DNA of 43,500 nucleotides from positions 1 to 43,500 of the IMG/VR virus record IMGVR_UViG_3300006917_000051. One strand, given 5' to 3'. A program made the position numbers and the translations under genes. The stretch is from a virus. Below, piece by piece: positions 36,001 to 43,500 of this stretch (position 1 is its first letter; each line of letters starts with the position of its first letter). The notes below the pieces were generated by a model. The model had not been told where the DNA came from and did no database searches. It saw only the letters and a program-made list of their open reading frames with translations.

Positions 36001-39000
36001 ATTATAAATTAAATCCCATTTACAACAGCACTTTACCTAAGGTAAAGCAAGAAATAAATGTAGATAATGAAATAGAATTTAATAATCAAATTGAAGTTGT
36101 TTCAAGTAAATATAATGGAAAGCATACTATTGTTAGCATTTCATCCTCTTCATTTACTTACAGTTTACCAGACATTCCTGAAAAAAATTCATATGATTCA
36201 TCTTCTAGTTTAAGTTATGAAACAACATCTTTGAGTGCTTTTGGACCTATTTCCAAAATTGACATTTCATCAAAAGGTCAAAATTATAAAAATCAACCAA
36301 AATTTTTAAATATTTTATCCGAAAGTGGAAGTAATGCTATTTTAGAGTCATTTGGAAAATCAATAGGAAAAATAAAGAAAACGGAAATTAATGATATTGG
36401 TTTTGATTTTTCTTCAGATTTTACAGTTAAGCCATCACTTTCTTTACCACAGATTTTAAAAATTGAACCCCTTAATTCCATAGAATCAATAAGAATAGAA
36501 TTTAATGGTAGAGGTTATTTAGTTCCACCAAAACTGATAGTAATTGATGGATTTACGGAAGATGTTTTATCTGAAGTTGATCTAAAATATTCTCTTGGTG
36601 ATAATTATGTTACGATATTAAACAATACTTATCGTCTTAATGACGTAGAACCAACCATACTACCATTACAAAATTCAAATGGTGTTCCAATTGATACTAT
36701 TGAATATGACTCAATTACCAAAGATGTTATAGTAACATTAGCAGTTGGATTTAGTACAGGTAATACATTCCCATTTGTTATTGGTGATGAAGTATTGATT
36801 GAAAGCGTAAGTATAGGTGCTGGTTCAACCGGTAAAGGATATAACTCAGAAAATTATAACTATAAGTTATTTACAGTTACTTCAACTGATGAAAATATTG
36901 GAGGAATTGGGTCTGTAACTTATAATATGTCAGAATTTTTAGGTGGTGGGGAAGAACCTGGAATTTTTGATGCCTCCAATTCTTCCGCAGCAAGAATTAT
37001 TCCCAAAAAATATTTCCCAACATTTAAAACCACATTATCTCCAAATAATTTCTTAGAAAAAGAATCTGTTAAGTATGTCGGAGAATCAGATATATTAGGT
37101 TTAGTTGAAAATTGGGACGAAAAAACAAAATATTTGAGAGTTTCTTCTAGAAAAACTTTGAAAGAAGGTAAAACAATACAAGGAGTATCTTCAAAGACTC
37201 AAGGTATAATAAATTCTTCTTATTCCACGGAAGCATTCTTTGATGTTGGAAGTTATTCAAAAGTTGAAAGTGGGTGGATTACAGATACTGGCATATTAAA
37301 TACCGAATTGCAAAGAATTCAGGATAGTTTTTATTACCAAAACTTCTCATATTCATTAAGTTCAAGAGTTCCTTACGATACTTGGGATAATGCTGTAGGG
37401 TCTTTAAATCACACTGCAGGATTTAAAAAATTTAGTGATTATCAACTAGAATCTTCAAGTTATGCTGGTATAAAAACCGACACGACTAGAAATGTAGATG
37501 TGACTGTTGATATTGATGGATTTGGAAGTTTAAATTGCACATATGATTTTGATTTGGCAAGTGAAAACGCTTTATTTGTTGGTCAAAATGTTATATCCGA
37601 TGAAATAACATTTTCTAGCAGGATACTTACCGATTATTATGAATCAGTAAGTAATAGAGTTTTAACAATTGATGACATTAGCGGACAGTTTAATAGCAAT
37701 CCAAGGTCAACTCGTTACTCAATTGTCCATAGATTTCCTTTAACTGATGCGAGGGCTCAAAAATATGTTTCTTATGTAAATGATAGGAGATTTACAAAGC
37801 AAAGACAAGTGATGATCTTTACTTTACTCCATGATAATGTTGATGGATATCTAAATCAGTATGGAAGAGTAGAAACTGTAAACGAATTGGGTACATTTGA
37901 TTTTACAATTGAAGGTAATGAAGGATTAATATTATTCTATCCACAAAAATATAGAGTAAATGATTATAATATAACCACACTTTCTTATAACATAAAAGAT
38001 GATTTTACTGGAATTGGAAGCACTAATCTTGGTGGAATTATTGATTTATATACAAAAACAACTTCATCTTCTTCGTCACAAACAAATATAGTTTCAATAG
38101 GAAAAACGTATACTTCTGCAAAAGTATTGCTAGAAATTTCATCAGATGATAATCAGTATCAATTTGACGAATTAAATATTGTCCATGATAATACAAATAT
38201 AGAATTCATTTCCTATGGACAACTAACAAACCATTCTGTGGATTCTTTTTCAAGTTCTGGATTGGGTACATATTATCCATATTTTTCTGGAGATACTTTA
38301 AATATTGATTTTATTCCTAATCCAGGAATTGCTGCTTCTGTAAGTACTATACAGGTAGCAATTTCAGATAATTCTAGAACAGGTATTGGAACTTTTGATT
38401 TGAAATATGTTAGGTTGGAAGCAAGAACTACATCAATAGGATCTTCAACTTCTCCAGTATCAACACAAGTTGGAAAGTATCTTAATAGTTATTATGGTTC
38501 ATATTTTATAGTTCAAATTTCAGATTTAACTAATAACAGATATCAATTATCAGAAGTTGTTGTTGTTGATGATGGTACTAATGCATATTTTACAGAATAT
38601 GCCAATATAGAAACTTATTCAACACTTGGAGAAATAGGGGCAGCAAAAACCACGGGATATACTGAATTAACTTTTACACCATTACCAAATATTGATGTTG
38701 AAGTAAAAGTTCTGTCTCATACATTAACTTCATATGATTCATCAAATTTGCCTACTCAGTATAATAATAACACTTTAACATCTGACTATGGAATTTATTA
38801 TGGAACAGAAAGAGATGTTAGAAGATCATTTGAACTTAAACATAAAGGGGATCCAATATTCCAGAAATACTTTGATGCTTCCGATTCTAACATAGTAAGT
38901 ATCGGATCAAGCACTATAAAAATAAAAAATCATTTCCTGACAACTGGAGAAAAAGTTATTTACACACCAGGAGACATCTCTGGAATTTCTTCTGCTATTG

Positions 39001-42000
39001 GTATTGGAAGTACTTATTTTGGAGTTGGAATAGGGACCACTAATAAATTACCATCTGAGGTATATGTAATTAAAATTGACGAGAATACTATTAAATTGGC
39101 AAGAAATGCCGAAGATGCTCTTAGATTAATACCAAAAGCATTAGAAATTACTTCAGTTGGAATTGGTTCTAGTCATTTATTAACCTCAATTAAACAAAAT
39201 GCAAAATCTTTAATTGCAATAGATAATGTAATTCAATCTCCGGTTGTTGGAACTTCAATTACCTCAAAATTAGTTTCTAATTTAACAATTGAAGAAGATC
39301 TTTTATATTCAAGCTCAGTAAATGAATTCTTTATTAACGATTTAATTAAAATTGATGATGAAATAATGAGAGTTGAATCCGTTGGTATTGGAAGTACTAA
39401 CGCAGTTAGAGTGGTCAGACCTTGGGTTGGAACTGCTCTAAGTGACCATTCATCAAATTCAGTTATTACTAAACTGTATGGAAATTATAATATAGTTGAC
39501 AATATTTTGAATTTTGTTGATGCTCCATATGGAAATATTCCATTAGGAACATCAACAAATCCCCCAGATGAGCGAGATTGGACTGGTATTTCTACCAGTT
39601 CATCATTCCACGGAAGAACATTTATGAGATCTGGTGTTGAAGATTCGTCTAATGAGGCATATTATAAAAATTATATTTTTGACGATATTTCGCATCAATT
39701 TACCACGGGAATTGGAAAAACATTCACAATAACAAGTGAAGGATCAAATATTGAAGATATTTCTTCCGAAAATGCAGTAGTATTAATTAATGAAATATTC
39801 CAGGAACCGGGACTGAATAATAATTATTCTCTATCAGAGTCCGGTGGAATTATTTCTATTTCTTTTGTGGGATCCGGAACTTCTTTATCTACTGATATTA
39901 ATACATCGGATTTTCCATCAGGTGGTATTATTGTTTCGGTAGGTTCCACCGAAGGATTTGGATATCAACCTTTAGTATCTGCTGGAGGAACTGCTACTGT
40001 ATCAATAGCAGGAACTATATCTGCGATTAGTATTGGAAATAGTGGTTCTGGATATAGAACAGCAATCCAAACTCCATCAGGAATAACTCCAGTTACAGTT
40101 AGAGTTGGTGTTGCATCAACTACAGTAGGAGTTCCTTCAATTGAATTTATTGGAACCGCATCTGTCAATAATGGAAATATTGTAAGTATTGCCATTACAA
40201 ATCCAGGAACCGGATACACTTCAACAAATCCTCCTTATGTAGTTATTGATCAACCTCTATCATATTCAGATATTCCATTGATTTATAGTTCTTCGTCTAT
40301 TGCAGGAATTGGAACTAAAGCAACGGTTGATATAGTAGTAAGTCAAGATTCAAGTGTTATTGACTTTGAAATAAAAAATCTTGGTTATGGGTATAAAGTT
40401 GGAGATATTCTTACAGTTCCATTATCTGGAATTGCAGGAATACCCACAGTTTTCAATTCTACTTTAAGTGAGTTTCAAATTACAGTACAAAGTATATTTA
40501 ATGATAAGTTTTCTGGATGGTCATTAGGAGAATTACAAGTATTAGATAGTATAGAAAATCTATTTGATGGTAGAAGATCTGTTTTTACTTTGAAAAATTC
40601 TACGGGTCAAATAGTTTCAATATACGCTAAGAAAGGTTCTCCAATTACTATCCAAGATACTCTTCTTGTATTTGTAAATGATATACTTCAAATTCCGGGA
40701 GAAGGATACATTTTCAACGGAGGAAGTAAAATTCAGTTTACAGAGCCCCTTAAGCAGGGAGATACTTGCAAAATATTATTCTATAAAGGAAGTGGAGAGG
40801 GAGTTGACGTAATATTCAGAGATGTAATAGAAACTGTAAAACCGGGAGATGATTTGACTCTAGGTTATGACTCTTATATTGGACAACCTTCTTACTTATT
40901 AGAAGATCCAAGAGTAGTTACTGATATACTCTCAATAGATACTGTTGAAACTACTCCATACTTTGGTCCCGGAAATACTCCAGATGAAAATCTGAAGAGA
41001 CCTGTAGTTTGGTGCCGTCAAACTGAAGATACTTTTATAAATGAACTTGATGTCACTAAAGATAGAATGTTATATGAACCACAAATATACCCATCAACTT
41101 ATCTTATAAAATCTGTTGGTATAGGTTCTTCTGTAATTTTTGTAGAGAGTATAAGACCTTTCTTCAACCCACTAAATGAAAACTATAGTTCTTTAGATTT
41201 CCAAAATAAAGTTACTTTTATTTCACAAAATGAAAGAGTATCTGCAAGTGCAACAGCAGTAGTATCTGCTGCAGGAACTATAAGTTCAATTGTAATTTCT
41301 GATGGTGGTAGTGGTTATTTGACAGCACCAAAAGTATCAATTCAAAATCCAGTCGGTGTTGGTACAACAAATACTACGGCGGTTTCTTTCATAACTTCCG
41401 GAATAGTTACATCAATAGTAATCACTGGTGTAACGACTGGATATTCTTCAGAAAACCCACCAATGGTATTAGTAGAACCTCCTTCATTTGAAATTGAGCA
41501 AACCAATGTTAGAACTTATTCTGGGGATTTTGGTATTATTAGTGGAATTAAAACTACTTCTGTAGGAGTTGCTCCAACTGGAATAATATTTGAATTTGCA
41601 ATTCCAAATGATTCTTATTTGAGGAATAGTTTAGTATCTTCTTTTACAAATGTAAGTGGAATTCAAACTGGTTATTATTTCACTATTTCTAATTCTAATG
41701 TTGGAAATGGTGTTACTTCCCTGGATTCTTCTGGAAATATTGTTGGAACCTCAAAGAGTTTCCTTGATGGGGTTTATCAAGTTGCTGCAGTTTCTATTGC
41801 ACAAACATCCGTGATTGGACTTGGTATTACTGATGTTGCTAGAGTTACTGTTAGCGTATCTGGATACAATGGTTTATCTGGAATTGGTTATAGTTCTTAT
41901 TATGGAAACTACAGTTGGGGTAGAATTGTTCTCAAATCAAGATCTAAGCAAATAGAATATGATGCTTATACTAATGATGGATACGTTGGAATTTCTACAG

Positions 42001-42053
42001 GAACAATCTTAAACAGAAGCGTTCCTCTCAAATACTTAAATTACAGTTCATAA
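30063..42053 (+). CDS. gp7: Giant baseplate/tail protein in the gp7 position (3,996 aa)
   Basis: Lies between gp6 and gp8, where T4 has gp7 (1,032 residues), so it is about four times longer. Residues about 13-35 (QLPQYVREEFPLVAEFLKQY) match the start of cyanophage baseplate proteins I recall. A YHYH-like motif (IIGWAYDGNPIYGPYGYE) lies near residue 1236. Much of the rest is beta-repeat: recurring V-G-G-x-x-Y-x-x-P-P-x-I and G-I-G-S/T-T units, with clusters near residues 720-780, 1040-1120 and 3300-3400. Probably a long wedge or fibre-like scaffold. The gp7 label rests on position and N-terminus. Confidence 0.8.
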   Translation: MTENRIKFNNILQNQLPQYVREEFPLVAEFLKQYYVSKEFQSAPDDIIQNIDRYIKLDTIKSNQDSTELTQDVSFLDETIFVSSTIGFPDSYGLIQIDDEIITYTGKTNTSFTGCIRGFSGVTSYDNPNQQDELTFNSSESSDHSENTLVINLSSLFLKEFFDKIKYQLSPGFENREFYSGLDKYLFIKQSKDFYSTRGTDLSFKILFKALYGEDVKVIKPQDYLIKPSDAEYQITNDLVVLPVSGDPYDLVRSTLRQDEYNNIPTGYAPISKVQQITSKSNKSYYKISFDAGYNKDIGFDGSLYGNFSVHPKTRNIGEISSGADTIDVDSTVGFPSEGELSVTYADGTEGIITYTSKNLNQFFGCSNISNTILDASDIWLNVFAYGISNKNSNETIKVRITAVLRDTNIIGDTYYQGVGDNGIVKTLGVNDESVVYDNWFYNVSTIIDIDSVELVDSSNFTYSLTSKINHNFKLGDTLEITSSDSTKILSTVTRINSDTNFEISDQGTLGDVEVLYYSVRRILSKATSSSYSTISNQISNVQSVYKDGQKTLIAASSLPYYYETPLNPSNRSVTFNVGVGITDTFLIQNHGFYTGDSVYYTSSENIDDGSLFNNGVYFVYRVTKDKLKFSQSRSNLYNSIFIEVENILEVKNNKIQDVNLHSKNLSSQNILREISPTINDGNEYVTNSGHVGLLINGVEILNYKSSDKIYYGPIESIDIVSGGVNYDVINPPELVISDSVGTGATGYCSVLGSLQEIKIIDPGFDYLETPTIKISGGNGEGAKASASLKLIDHQVTFSSESKSNLVNISNDSIGFSTYHKFRNAEKIIYKTNGQQAIGGIVTNSSYYVSIPDLYTVKLHNTYDDALSGINTVSLTSYGKGNHVIEAYIKKSVISQINVEDSGSGYENKRRTTDTTGISTSLCQVNIKDHDFKSGEIITYSTTGSAIGGLQNNKNYYITKVDNDNFKLSTVGISTGNEDFYYKTKQYIQFSSFGTGTHTFNYPNISVEVIGKVGTYSTNDLLFKAQIQPIFRGEITSIHLKSGGIGYGSSEVINFNREPSIDLSSGSNAQLIPIINNGKIEEVFVNNPGQDYNSPPRLRILTAGNGSGAILTPIIEDGEIKSVKIVESGVSYDKNNTSIEVTSAGNGVKFSTKLKTWTINLFERYKNNFLNGLDDGFIYNNPRSKYGLQYSHLYAPRKLRESVYGKDSLGKTFYEFSDLKKVNGSEVNSDKHSPIIGWAYDGNPIYGPYGYEKKDGTGNIVQLKSGYSTKTGTNLLKNRPPLNIFPSGFFIEDYEFKNKDSENILDEYNGRFCITPEFPNGTYAYFSTFEETSSNNFSKYKLPKFPYIIGNKFRSKPNDFNYKRSSNQNDIDLNNTNWIRNTKPYNLLEKYSSYSYLSLPNSLNQTIDIKSISPGYVETIEIISGGNNYKVNDNIIFDNEGTGGFGLFSKVSRIAGKTINTISVASSSIFNTEIYKNGFETIVQSSSPHNLLNQDIVSISGLNTTSSLLNGFYNINVRSNTLAISSPSGISSSLTTGIVTFISVFGNISAVSVNDIYKVGDEKVKVLNIDKDSSRIRVLRGIDNTVGTSHSYTDILYEIPRRFSINSTIDLPHPSNKQIYFIPNESLGIGTVSGVGIGTTIKFSNPGVGITQIFIPTRSIYLPNHNLNTGDEIIYSSNGGTEISISIDGITSLSLQNDERLYAAKISNDLIGISTVKVGIGTTGSFVGIGSTLSSSRLLYLTGIGTGLYHSFTTNYQTLSGKVLKNIVTVSTAETHGLTNNDVVYMNVNPGISTTYVIKYNDYNRKLLVNPREFESTQVNIDTDLVNIPNHNFKNGQKVVYTQTSSFNGLTNNKIYYVVVYDENNIRLSSSYYSSKSLYPEIVGITSTHGGILSPINPQIKAYKDSTIVFDVSDPTLSYVTNSEIYSAFKLDFYQDSNFTQIFESTKKDDTFEVRREGIVGTSNAKVYLTINQDIPEKLYYKLNPIYNSTLPKVKQEINVDNEIEFNNQIEVVSSKYNGKHTIVSISSSSFTYSLPDIPEKNSYDSSSSLSYETTSLSAFGPISKIDISSKGQNYKNQPKFLNILSESGSNAILESFGKSIGKIKKTEINDIGFDFSSDFTVKPSLSLPQILKIEPLNSIESIRIEFNGRGYLVPPKLIVIDGFTEDVLSEVDLKYSLGDNYVTILNNTYRLNDVEPTILPLQNSNGVPIDTIEYDSITKDVIVTLAVGFSTGNTFPFVIGDEVLIESVSIGAGSTGKGYNSENYNYKLFTVTSTDENIGGIGSVTYNMSEFLGGGEEPGIFDASNSSAARIIPKKYFPTFKTTLSPNNFLEKESVKYVGESDILGLVENWDEKTKYLRVSSRKTLKEGKTIQGVSSKTQGIINSSYSTEAFFDVGSYSKVESGWITDTGILNTELQRIQDSFYYQNFSYSLSSRVPYDTWDNAVGSLNHTAGFKKFSDYQLESSSYAGIKTDTTRNVDVTVDIDGFGSLNCTYDFDLASENALFVGQNVISDEITFSSRILTDYYESVSNRVLTIDDISGQFNSNPRSTRYSIVHRFPLTDARAQKYVSYVNDRRFTKQRQVMIFTLLHDNVDGYLNQYGRVETVNELGTFDFTIEGNEGLILFYPQKYRVNDYNITTLSYNIKDDFTGIGSTNLGGIIDLYTKTTSSSSSQTNIVSIGKTYTSAKVLLEISSDDNQYQFDELNIVHDNTNIEFISYGQLTNHSVDSFSSSGLGTYYPYFSGDTLNIDFIPNPGIAASVSTIQVAISDNSRTGIGTFDLKYVRLEARTTSIGSSTSPVSTQVGKYLNSYYGSYFIVQISDLTNNRYQLSEVVVVDDGTNAYFTEYANIETYSTLGEIGAAKTTGYTELTFTPLPNIDVEVKVLSHTLTSYDSSNLPTQYNNNTLTSDYGIYYGTERDVRRSFELKHKGDPIFQKYFDASDSNIVSIGSSTIKIKNHFLTTGEKVIYTPGDISGISSAIGIGSTYFGVGIGTTNKLPSEVYVIKIDENTIKLARNAEDALRLIPKALEITSVGIGSSHLLTSIKQNAKSLIAIDNVIQSPVVGTSITSKLVSNLTIEEDLLYSSSVNEFFINDLIKIDDEIMRVESVGIGSTNAVRVVRPWVGTALSDHSSNSVITKLYGNYNIVDNILNFVDAPYGNIPLGTSTNPPDERDWTGISTSSSFHGRTFMRSGVEDSSNEAYYKNYIFDDISHQFTTGIGKTFTITSEGSNIEDISSENAVVLINEIFQEPGLNNNYSLSESGGIISISFVGSGTSLSTDINTSDFPSGGIIVSVGSTEGFGYQPLVSAGGTATVSIAGTISAISIGNSGSGYRTAIQTPSGITPVTVRVGVASTTVGVPSIEFIGTASVNNGNIVSIAITNPGTGYTSTNPPYVVIDQPLSYSDIPLIYSSSSIAGIGTKATVDIVVSQDSSVIDFEIKNLGYGYKVGDILTVPLSGIAGIPTVFNSTLSEFQITVQSIFNDKFSGWSLGELQVLDSIENLFDGRRSVFTLKNSTGQIVSIYAKKGSPITIQDTLLVFVNDILQIPGEGYIFNGGSKIQFTEPLKQGDTCKILFYKGSGEGVDVIFRDVIETVKPGDDLTLGYDSYIGQPSYLLEDPRVVTDILSIDTVETTPYFGPGNTPDENLKRPVVWCRQTEDTFINELDVTKDRMLYEPQIYPSTYLIKSVGIGSSVIFVESIRPFFNPLNENYSSLDFQNKVTFISQNERVSASATAVVSAAGTISSIVISDGGSGYLTAPKVSIQNPVGVGTTNTTAVSFITSGIVTSIVITGVTTGYSSENPPMVLVEPPSFEIEQTNVRTYSGDFGIISGIKTTSVGVAPTGIIFEFAIPNDSYLRNSLVSSFTNVSGIQTGYYFTISNSNVGNGVTSLDSSGNIVGTSKSFLDGVYQVAAVSIAQTSVIGLGITDVARVTVSVSGYNGLSGIGYSSYYGNYSWGRIVLKSRSKQIEYDAYTNDGYVGISTGTILNRSVPLKYLNYSS

Positions 42054-42060
42054 ATAAATA
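42050..42060 (+). promoter_or_regulatory. Late-promoter-like box before gp8
   Basis: ATAAATAAATA overlaps the end of the giant gene and lies 13 nt before the gp8 ATG; two overlapping registers of ATAAATA. Confidence 0.5.
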
Positions 42061-42073
42061 AAAAACTTAGAAA

Positions 42074-43500
42074 ATGTCAGCAATTATAACTGATCAAATT
42101 AGAATTTTAAACGCCAAAAATTTTATTTCTGGCGTTACAACTTCTTCAAATTCGTATTATGTATTTGTAGGATTACCTAACTCTAATGAGGTTAGTGAAG
42201 ATTGGGATACTTCTCCTCCTTCTCCAAGAGATAGTTTTGACGAGGAGAATGGTTATTGGGATACTATGATTGCTTTAAAAAAAATTAAGTCATCTGATGT
42301 TTGTCAGGTAGTTCCAAAGAGAATTTGGGAGTCCGGCAATAAGTATGATTATTATCGCCATGATTATAGCAGATCAAATCTAGCAGGAATTTCAAGCGCA
42401 ACTAGCTTGTATTCGTCAACATATTATGTAATGAATAGTGATTATAGAGTTTATATTTGCCTCCAAAATGGTACTGATCCGGATAACCAATCCGGCAAAC
42501 CTTCTTTGGATGAACCAACTTTTGTTGATTTAGAACCAAGAGCTGCTGGAACAAGTGGAGATGGATATATATGGAAATATCTTTACACTATTAAACCAAG
42601 TGATGTTGTTAAATTTGAATCAACTGATTTTATGCCAGTTCCTTTAAATTGGGAAACTAGCGTTGAGCACTCTGCAATAAGAAATAATGCAGTTGATGGT
42701 TCGATTAAAACAATAATTATTAAAAATAGAGGTGTTGGCGTAGGAGATGCAAATAAAACTTATACAAGGATACCAATCAAAGGAGATGGTACTGGTGCGG
42801 AATGTACAATAGTAATAAACAATGATCAACAAGTAGAATCTATTACAGTATCTAATCAAGGTTCTGGATACACTTATGGTAGTGTTGATCTATCTGCGAT
42901 ACCAACAGGATCAACTCAACCATCATTTGATGTAATAATTTCACCTAAAGGTGGACACGGATATGACATTTATAGAGAACTTGGTGCATATCACGTATTA
43001 CTTTATTCTAGGTTAGAAAATGACGTAGAAAATCCAGATTTTATAACGGGAAATCAAATTTCCAGAATAGGAATAGTAGAAAATCCAAAGGCATACGAAT
43101 CTTCGCAGATACTGAATATTGATAAGGCAAGTGCTGCATATGCAATAAGATTAACAGGAGCAGGATATAGTTCTGCATCTTTTTCTCCCGATTCTCTGAT
43201 TACGCAAACAATAGGAACAGGAATAACCGCTTCCGGTAAAGTAATTAGTTATGATTCAAATACTGGAGTTTTAAAATATTGGCAGGATAGATCTTTGGCA
43301 GGATTTAACACAGTAGGAGTTGCAATAACTAATCCTCAATTTGGATATGATTTGATAGAATTTACTTCAACCCCGTCTACTGGTGGTAGTTTAGTAATTA
43401 CAGGGAATACCGGTGCAACATTATCAATAAGTACTTCATTTTCAGGTATATCCACAGTAATAAATAATAGAACATACTACCTTGGACAATGTTGCACCGG
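42074..43500 (+). CDS. gp8: Baseplate wedge protein gp8, 5' part
   Basis: Open for 475 codons to the window edge. MSAIITDQIRILNAKNFISG, YVFVGLPN, ALKKIKSSDVCQVVPKRIWE, YDYYRHDY and GDGYIWKYLYTIKPSDVVKF follow T4 gp8 in order (FGR, VIPRRDW, GDGYVWEYLFEI). T4 gp8 has 334 residues, so this one is longer. From about residue 215 it carries the same G-x-G-Y beta-repeat type as the giant protein. It would join gp7 and gp10 in the wedge. Confidence 0.9.
   Translation, partial: MSAIITDQIRILNAKNFISGVTTSSNSYYVFVGLPNSNEVSEDWDTSPPSPRDSFDEENGYWDTMIALKKIKSSDVCQVVPKRIWESGNKYDYYRHDYSRSNLAGISSATSLYSSTYYVMNSDYRVYICLQNGTDPDNQSGKPSLDEPTFVDLEPRAAGTSGDGYIWKYLYTIKPSDVVKFESTDFMPVPLNWETSVEHSAIRNNAVDGSIKTIIIKNRGVGVGDANKTYTRIPIKGDGTGAECTIVINNDQQVESITVSNQGSGYTYGSVDLSAIPTGSTQPSFDVIISPKGGHGYDIYRELGAYHVLLYSRLENDVENPDFITGNQISRIGIVENPKAYESSQILNIDKASAAYAIRLTGAGYSSASFSPDSLITQTIGTGITASGKVISYDSNTGVLKYWQDRSLAGFNTVGVAITNPQFGYDLIEFTSTPSTGGSLVITGNTGATLSISTSFSGISTVINNRTYYLGQCCT

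Overview
The window reads as part of a T4-like (tailed, contractile) cyanophage genome, most likely infecting Synechococcus or a relative. The evidence is a T4-type baseplate gene run at the right end (gp25, gp6, a gp7-position giant, gp8), exact T4-type late promoters (TATAAATA), a plant/cyanobacterial-type 2Fe-2S ferredoxin, and dozens of 40-120-residue proteins of types I recall from cyanomyoviruses. All family assignments come from reading motifs; no database search was run.

Layout. (1) 1-7.5 kb: a tightly packed plus-strand run of small genes, including ferredoxin, invaded by three related GIY-YIG homing endonucleases. Each endonuclease has the same 5' device: an inverted repeat enclosing an inner hairpin and a TATAAATA late promoter, with the right arm just after the promoter and just before the start codon. 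(2) 7.5-9.4 kb: two basic proteins whose first residues resemble the T4 internal-protein capsid-targeting peptide. (3) 9.4-17.4 kb: DNA-processing genes, namely an SF2 DEAH helicase, an endonuclease VII-like nuclease, two DNA methyltransferases, a putative PD-(D/E)XK nuclease coupled to one of them, and a ligase-like nucleotidyltransferase, plus an HNH endonuclease on the minus strand. (4) 13.8-25.2 kb: an island of very small genes joined by ATGA/TGATG overlaps, recurring TGATTATG junctions, or a 36-bp intergenic element present about 14 times in the window that often contains both the upstream stop and the downstream start. (5) 22.5-25.4 kb: a promoter-terminator unit that looks like a small RNA gene, a second HNH endonuclease, a 327-bp gene-free stretch, an 18-bp perfect inverted repeat around another late-promoter-like box, and consensus host-type promoters. 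(6) 25.4-43.5 kb: a glycosyltransferase-like gene, small conserved genes, then the AT-rich baseplate module: gp25, gp6, a 3,996-residue protein in the gp7 position, and the 5' part of gp8.

How it fits together. The left two thirds look like early/middle accessory functions (host takeover, DNA processing, metabolic support by ferredoxin). The right third is late structural. Late-promoter boxes precede the endonucleases, the two putative internal proteins, gp25 and gp8. The most interesting signals are the shared promoter-inside-hairpin device, the dispersed stop-to-start element, the capsid-targeting-like peptides, the nuclease/methyltransferase pair, and the candidate small RNA. No tRNA, CRISPR array or insertion sequence was seen.
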